A stretch of 16,594 bases of DNA from Candidatus Nomurabacteria bacterium (GTDB taxonomy: Bacteria; Patescibacteriota; Minisyncoccia; Phycocordibacterales; UBA10002). Position numbers and translations under genes: made by a program. The notes below the pieces were generated by a model. That model saw only the letters and a program-made list of their open reading frames with translations, was not told the DNA's origin and ran no database searches. The stretch is from assembly GCA_943349725.1 (NCBI GenBank), contig CALQZP010000014.1:1-16594 (forward strand), in the 5' to 3' direction. Shown piece by piece: positions 12,467 to 16,594 of this stretch. Numbering within the stretch: the first letter of the stretch is position 1; every line of letters starts with the position of its first letter.

Positions 12467-13909
12467 ATGAAGAATTCTGAACAACTCACAGAAACAAAGG
12501 AATTAACTTCGGCAGAAATGCTTAAGGATAAAGCGAGCGACAGGGTAAAAGAGGACATTGCATATGCCGAGACGCAGCTTGGGGAGAATGATTTATCGGA
12601 CGACTTTGTTTTGATGGCGAAACTGAGTGGCCCAGCATGGGAAAGGGAACAAGCAAGAATAGCGAGTTACAGTCAAGAACTAAAGGAAATCGAAGCGGGC
12701 TCGATCAATCCCGAGTACGTTCTGTATGCACATGCAGACACTGAAGGAAAGATGCAGGCCACGTTGGAAAAGACTGACCCCTCCAGCGAACTCGGAAAGG
12801 TCCTTGGTAGCAAGACTGCGGTCAACCAACTCACGGAAAATCAAAAAGAATATGTAAAGGAGTACGCTGAAGGGTTGCTCGTGCTTCGAGCCATAGCTGA
12901 CCAGCTATCTTTGAGGCAGGGCTCCGAGGAAACCAATCGCCTTGAGCAGAATAGCGCCGCCCTTTCGAGAGAATTGAGGCAGAAGAAAGCTAGAATGTTA
13001 GATTCGTTGGGTGATCAGAAAAAAGCTGATACGTTGCAGGAGATGTGTCGCACCTACGAGAAGAATCTGAAGTTGAGAGAATTTCTTGAGGTAGAGAAAG
13101 CTTTTTCGGAAAAAGATCATAAGCTTCAAGTTGAGAATGTTGAAACAAAGAAAGTGGTCCCAACATGGCATGGACAAATGAACGGTCTATACGCTGAATT
13201 CAAGGCATCGGAACAGAGAAATTTCCCTCGTGCTCCCGATGATAAAGCAGAAAAAGTCGAAGAAAGAATCGAGCAGAAACCTGAGTCTCCTGTTGAGATC
13301 GAAAAGAAAGAGGTGTCTAGGAGCAAAGAGCAAGATGTCGAGATACTGAAAAGAGTAAGAGAATCTCTTGGAATAGCGGAAGAAACTGAAGAATCTCCTC
13401 AAGAATCTCCTAAAAAAGGAAAAGAATTTTTTTCTCCCGAATCCATATATGCTTTCAATAATGGAATCGAGCAATTATCAACTCACTTCGGAGCGCTTGA
13501 TAGAATTCTGCGAAATCGCGCTGACGACCGGCTAACTGATCTCATAGATGATAATAGTAGAGCCGGACTTTCAGGAGCAATGAGAAGATTGCAAGGGGTT
13601 GATATCTCCAAACCCGAAGATTTTGAAAACATCTCGGAATTACTAAAGCAACTTCATGATGGGATAGAATCAATAGGCACCGTACGATCAAGGAATTTCC
13701 GCGATAGTGCTGACAGTTTGAGATCAATCTCTGGTGCATTGACGATGATTGCCGAAGGTAGCGGAGATCTTTCGCGCCAACTCAAATCTATGGGTACCCC
13801 AGACGCTCTCGATACTGCGAAGCGCGTAGACAGATTAGCCGATATTGCAGCTGATCGTCGGATGGCTATGCTTCGAAGAAGAGACCAGGTAAGTGAGTAT
13901 CTTAGATAA
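12467..13909 (+). CDS. Coiled-coil hypothetical protein, 480 aa
   Basis: Function not recognised. The protein is cytosolic and highly charged, with no signal or membrane segment. It has a helical N-terminal half with coiled-coil character (about 120-215, including RLEQNSAALSRELRQKKARM), a Glu/Lys/Pro-rich disordered linker (about 255-322), and a helical C-terminal region (325-480) with SIYAFNNGIEQLSTHFGALD and ending in a basic RRMAMLRRRDQ tail. That shape (helical bundle, flexible charged linker, basic end) would suit a scaffold or nucleic-acid-associated protein, but this is speculation. The start is the ATG just downstream of the promoter; an upstream TTG would add 28 residues. It lies between nfo and a relic of a second nfo, so it may have arrived by insertion or recombination. 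The next gene begins similarly (MKSPE versus MKNSE). Confidence 0.7.
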   Translation: MKNSEQLTETKELTSAEMLKDKASDRVKEDIAYAETQLGENDLSDDFVLMAKLSGPAWEREQARIASYSQELKEIEAGSINPEYVLYAHADTEGKMQATLEKTDPSSELGKVLGSKTAVNQLTENQKEYVKEYAEGLLVLRAIADQLSLRQGSEETNRLEQNSAALSRELRQKKARMLDSLGDQKKADTLQEMCRTYEKNLKLREFLEVEKAFSEKDHKLQVENVETKKVVPTWHGQMNGLYAEFKASEQRNFPRAPDDKAEKVEERIEQKPESPVEIEKKEVSRSKEQDVEILKRVRESLGIAEETEESPQESPKKGKEFFSPESIYAFNNGIEQLSTHFGALDRILRNRADDRLTDLIDDNSRAGLSGAMRRLQGVDISKPEDFENISELLKQLHDGIESIGTVRSRNFRDSADSLRSISGALTMIAEGSGDLSRQLKSMGTPDALDTAKRVDRLADIAADRRMAMLRRRDQVSEYLR

Positions 13910-13928
13910 TTTTTTCGAAAGAACTTCC

Positions 13929-13991
13929 GGTTTTGATGATTCGGGCCCCGACCAAAAAAATATGGATATGTTGAAGCGAATGGTTGCCTGA
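13929..13991 (+). pseudogene. Relic of a second nfo 3' end
   Basis: Twenty codons plus TGA translate as GFDDSGPDQKNMDMLKRMVA, which matches the C-terminus of the nfo product upstream, GFDDSGPDKKNMDILKSLVK, at 15 of 20 positions, and both end in TGA. The DNA differs mainly at third codon positions, so the two copies diverged under selection as protein-coding sequence and are not a recent duplication. Similarity may extend a few bases left (GAACTTCCGG against GAAGTCCCCGG) with a one-base gap. No other part of an nfo gene precedes it; the 480-aa gene ends at 13909. Confidence 0.75.
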
Positions 13992-14000
13992 GTTTAGGCG

Positions 14001-14009
14001 TGTTATACT
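14001..14009 (+). promoter_or_regulatory. Extended -10 promoter of the 14016 gene
   Basis: TGTTATACT ends six bases before the ATG at 14016, placing the transcription start at the start codon: a leaderless mRNA. No clear -35 box. Confidence 0.55.
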
Positions 14010-14015
14010 TTTCGT

Positions 14016-16274
14016 ATGAAATCTCCAGAAATAGCAGAACCACAACAGTCAGAGCAACCTGAACAAGAGGTTGTTTCTCCTGAAGAGGCGGAAGCCGTTA
14101 AGAAGGAAATGTTTATGTCGGGTCGGGCTCTCCGTGTTGGCCAAACGATGGAGGAGTATAAGGCAGAAGGGGAGCAGTTGTGGGGAGCAAAGGAAAAGAG
14201 AGAAACTGAAGAAAAGCAGACCGCGGATAGTGTGATCGCGAGAAAGAAGACAGAGCGTTCTGTGAGAGACCAATCGGAGGCAAATAACATACGAAGCGAG
14301 CTCGGTATCGCCCTAAAACCTCTGCGCGGTGTGGCTTCTGAAACTGTTTCAAATAAGGCAGAGATTCTCTCGCACCGTGAACACGAAGAGTCTCCATCTT
14401 TGGCAAGACTGAAAGAGGTTTTTGACAGCATTATGGCCAGAGCTTCACGACAAGGCATTAAGGATGGACAACGGGCACTCTATGAAGAAATGGTAAGAGC
14501 GGGAGACAAGGCGAAAATAGCAGAGGTAATCTTGGATGAGTCAACTCGGGAAAAGAGAACCGCGGACTATCCAGCCGACAAGGAAAGTCTGGATGCCTGG
14601 GAGTATGCCGAGAAAAGTAAAGATGTTCCGTCCAAGGTGGAGAACGATTGGAACTACAGAGGTTTGTTTCCCTCGGGTGAGGTAAAGACAGAAACGCGCG
14701 GGAGTTTGAATATAAAAGTAACTCCTGGAGTGGTTCGCGAGCTCGATGAACTTATTAAGCGCGGTGTGTTTAAGGGAAATTATAAATTTGGAGACCCAAA
14801 AACTGGGGCCTCACCTTTAAGCAGGCATGACGCCATTACACTATATTTTTTGGAACAGCCTTCGGAGGATGCGCTTAAGGCATTCGGCGACATCGCACAG
14901 AGGAATTTTCGAGGTGATAATCTTCTCGGTAAGAAAATATCTGAAGGATTTTACATGTCTGAAGTCGGTTCGGTAAGTGGTACTCACGCGAGAGAACTAC
15001 TCGCGCAGATTAAGAGTGGTGATGAAGAATTAGGGAAAGCTTTCGAACATTTTCTTACAAGTGTAGATAAAACGACCGGAAAAAGAAGAGTTGCCATGTC
15101 CGAAGCTCAATTTTATGCAGCCAAAGAAACACTCAAACTTTACGGCTACGATATCTCCTATGATGCGGATAAGGGATTTGCAGTTGAACAGTCTGATATG
15201 GGAGATAAGCAAAAGAAGTGGGAAGAAAGACGGAAGGAAATTGAACAGATAACGGACCCCACAGGAAGAGGGATAGATGAAGGTGTCAAGGAAACAGTTA
15301 CCGCTTTTAATGTAAATGAGATACCGACCACGCAATCTTGTGAAGGTCATGAGGAGGTCGAAGGAGGGCATCGGCCGTGGCCCTGGGTGGAGGTGGGTGC
15401 TCCCGATGAGCCGGAAGAACGATTTGTCGGAGAGACAGAAGCGTTTACAAAGACAGCTCAAGAAAAAGGTGTGCCACTTGATGAATTGAAAAAGGGTCAT
15501 CCGGAAGAGATCTATTGGGAACTCAGAAAAAAGATATCTCAAAATCCTCTTACTCTCGAATATCAAACGTGGGAAGAGAAAAACAAAAGACTGCACGACA
15601 AAATTACCGCACTGCTCACTGAGTTTTATGCAGAAAGAAAAGTAGATGCAGGTATGCAGCTTAGGGCTGAAGCTACTGATGGTGGCTCTTTCGAGATAAG
15701 TAGCGAAACGCAAATAGTTAACAGGTTTCTGAACAATGAACTTACTTCTGAAGAAAAGAAAGGGCTCTTGGAGATGTTGCCGAAACGGCAGAAGGAAATG
15801 CAGGACTTTTCCGGCTTTCTTAAGAAACGTTATGTGGAAAATTCCGAAGAAGAACGAAAGTCAGGAAAGGAAAAACGTGAGTCTCGGGTGTATAACATTC
15901 CCGCAGACGGTAAACTCTTAGAGGAATATGCACAAGAGCATTTCAGGAAGTTTGTTGAGGGTGGTTCCGAAACATTCAAAGAGACATGGACGGAGAATGA
16001 CCTGGATCATTTTAGACAATATATGATTGTATCGCTCCGCACACGCGTGAAAGAACACTCTGACGAGGAAGAATACCACGACAACATGAAATCAATATGG
16101 CGTACGAGTGAGGAAAGGCATATATTCCAGATGCTTATGGAAACCAAAAGTGGTTCATCTATGTCACCAGGAGAGCTGGATGAACAGCCTTTTTCAAAGG
16201 TCGCAGAGGAATATCTTGGAATTAACGTTGAGGAGATAGATAAGGATTACTTGACACACTTTAGTCGTCAGTAA
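14016..16274 (+). CDS. Large charged cytosolic protein with SCEGH motif, 752 aa
   Basis: Function not known to me. No signal peptide or membrane helix. Apparent layout: an acidic disordered N-terminus (1-30); helical charged region (30-200); a globular region (about 228-391) starting LNIKVTPGVVRELDELIKRG, with SPLSRHDAITLYFLEQPSED and a helix-rich RVAMSEAQFYAAKETLKLYG; a second compact region (about 418-460) with GIDEGVKETVTAFNVNEIPT, SCEGH (441-445), and PWPWVEV; then a long helical C-terminal half. The 'G-I-D-x-G-[IV]-K...T-x-x-S-C-E-G-H...PWV' pattern looks like a conserved domain, with Cys and His that could be catalytic or bind metal. The start is fixed by the leaderless-type promoter. 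A promoter for the next gene is embedded in its last 25 bp. Confidence 0.75.
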   Translation: MKSPEIAEPQQSEQPEQEVVSPEEAEAVKKEMFMSGRALRVGQTMEEYKAEGEQLWGAKEKRETEEKQTADSVIARKKTERSVRDQSEANNIRSELGIALKPLRGVASETVSNKAEILSHREHEESPSLARLKEVFDSIMARASRQGIKDGQRALYEEMVRAGDKAKIAEVILDESTREKRTADYPADKESLDAWEYAEKSKDVPSKVENDWNYRGLFPSGEVKTETRGSLNIKVTPGVVRELDELIKRGVFKGNYKFGDPKTGASPLSRHDAITLYFLEQPSEDALKAFGDIAQRNFRGDNLLGKKISEGFYMSEVGSVSGTHARELLAQIKSGDEELGKAFEHFLTSVDKTTGKRRVAMSEAQFYAAKETLKLYGYDISYDADKGFAVEQSDMGDKQKKWEERRKEIEQITDPTGRGIDEGVKETVTAFNVNEIPTTQSCEGHEEVEGGHRPWPWVEVGAPDEPEERFVGETEAFTKTAQEKGVPLDELKKGHPEEIYWELRKKISQNPLTLEYQTWEEKNKRLHDKITALLTEFYAERKVDAGMQLRAEATDGGSFEISSETQIVNRFLNNELTSEEKKGLLEMLPKRQKEMQDFSGFLKKRYVENSEEERKSGKEKRESRVYNIPADGKLLEEYAQEHFRKFVEGGSETFKETWTENDLDHFRQYMIVSLRTRVKEHSDEEEYHDNMKSIWRTSEERHIFQMLMETKSGSSMSPGELDEQPFSKVAEEYLGINVEEIDKDYLTHFSRQ

Positions 16275-16280
16275 TATAAT
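16251..16280 (+). promoter_or_regulatory. Perfect-consensus promoter inside the 752-aa gene end
   Basis: TTGACA (16251-16256), 18-bp spacer, TATAAT (16275-16280). Both hexamers are exact sigma-70 consensus. The -35 lies in the coding sequence of the preceding gene and the -10 follows its stop directly. The next ATG is eight bases past the -10, again predicting a leaderless mRNA. Confidence 0.75.
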
Positions 16281-16288
16281 TTCAATAT

Positions 16289-16564
16289 ATGTCGAGCAAA
16301 ACCGAGGAGATGAAGAGGAAGGTTCAGCACGATAAGGAGAAGATTATCTGGCTTAAACGTGAGGCCGAATCTTTAAAACAGAAGTTTGAGGCTAAAGAAA
16401 AAGAAGTGCAGGACAGGGATCGAGCCGTAGAAGAGGGAGAACGCGAGCTTGCGAATACCGAGCGAGAGGAGAGGCATGAGTCGGAGAGGAAGAAACAAGA
16501 AGAGGCAAAAGCTCGGCAGAGTAAAGACAACGAGCCTAAAGGTCCCAAACTACACTTCACCTAA
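16289..16564 (+). CDS. Small coiled-coil protein, 91 aa
   Basis: Almost the whole protein is one long charged helix: KEKIIWLKREAESLKQKFEA (16-35) and following residues show regular heptad spacing of Ile, Leu, Val and Ala, ending in an Arg/Lys/Glu-rich stretch and a short PKGPKLHFT tail. Likely a dimeric coiled coil or a partner of the larger coiled-coil proteins upstream. No function is recognised. It has its own consensus promoter placed so that the transcript starts at about the ATG. No terminator is visible in the remaining 30 bases of the window. Confidence 0.65.
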   Translation: MSSKTEEMKRKVQHDKEKIIWLKREAESLKQKFEAKEKEVQDRDRAVEEGERELANTEREERHESERKKQEEAKARQSKDNEPKGPKLHFT

Positions 16565-16594
16565 ACCTTCATCAGCAACCGTGGCTCAACCTCG

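Overview
The window looks like chromosomal DNA from a Candidate Phyla Radiation (Patescibacteria, probably Parcubacteria-type) bacterium. This is an inference from several signs: most genes lack a Shine-Dalgarno sequence; extended -10 boxes (TGnTATAnT) sit directly in front of start codons, predicting leaderless mRNAs; palindromic repeats of the CTCCCTT..AAGGGAG type occur both between and inside genes; and many genes are coiled-coil or secreted proteins without clear families. UGA is used as a normal stop codon, so this is not one of the recoded lineages.

Layout. 1-332: the 5' end of an IS30-like transposase running off the left edge, plus a possible remnant of an interrupted gene. 333-2350 (minus strand): a block of lexA, an unrecognised 55-aa protein one base after it, and an adenine-N6 DNA methyltransferase that also has its own leaderless-type promoter. 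2351-2554: a dense regulatory region with a palindromic element, the lexA promoter, three helically phased ACCGAAAG repeats and a consensus DnaA box. 2555-3916 (plus): a putative lysozyme-fold protein with a DUF3892-like N-terminus, and a membrane-anchored protein. 3972-4055 (minus): a strong candidate for an undescribed small RNA of about 84 nt, with promoter, UUCG hairpin, two mutually exclusive folds and an intrinsic terminator. 4326-9080 (plus): a membrane-anchored protein with a D-x-N-x-N-G calcium-type loop, then a 1362-aa secreted protein joining an alpha/beta-hydrolase, Ig-like, lamin-tail and right-handed beta-helix regions. 9163-9387 (minus): a small His/Asn-rich protein with its own terminator. 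9570-12342 (plus): a hypothetical protein, an aldo/keto reductase and endonuclease IV (nfo). 12467-16564 (plus): three cytosolic, charged, coiled-coil-type proteins of unknown function.

Working together. LexA, the methyltransferase and endonuclease IV point to DNA damage response, modification and base-excision repair. The 4326-9080 pair is an exported surface module. The most interesting signals are the small RNA, a diverged copy of the nfo 3' end about 1.6 kb downstream of nfo (a scar of recombination or gene insertion), and palindromic repeats that have become protein-coding in several genes, including an apparent 23-residue insertion in endonuclease IV.
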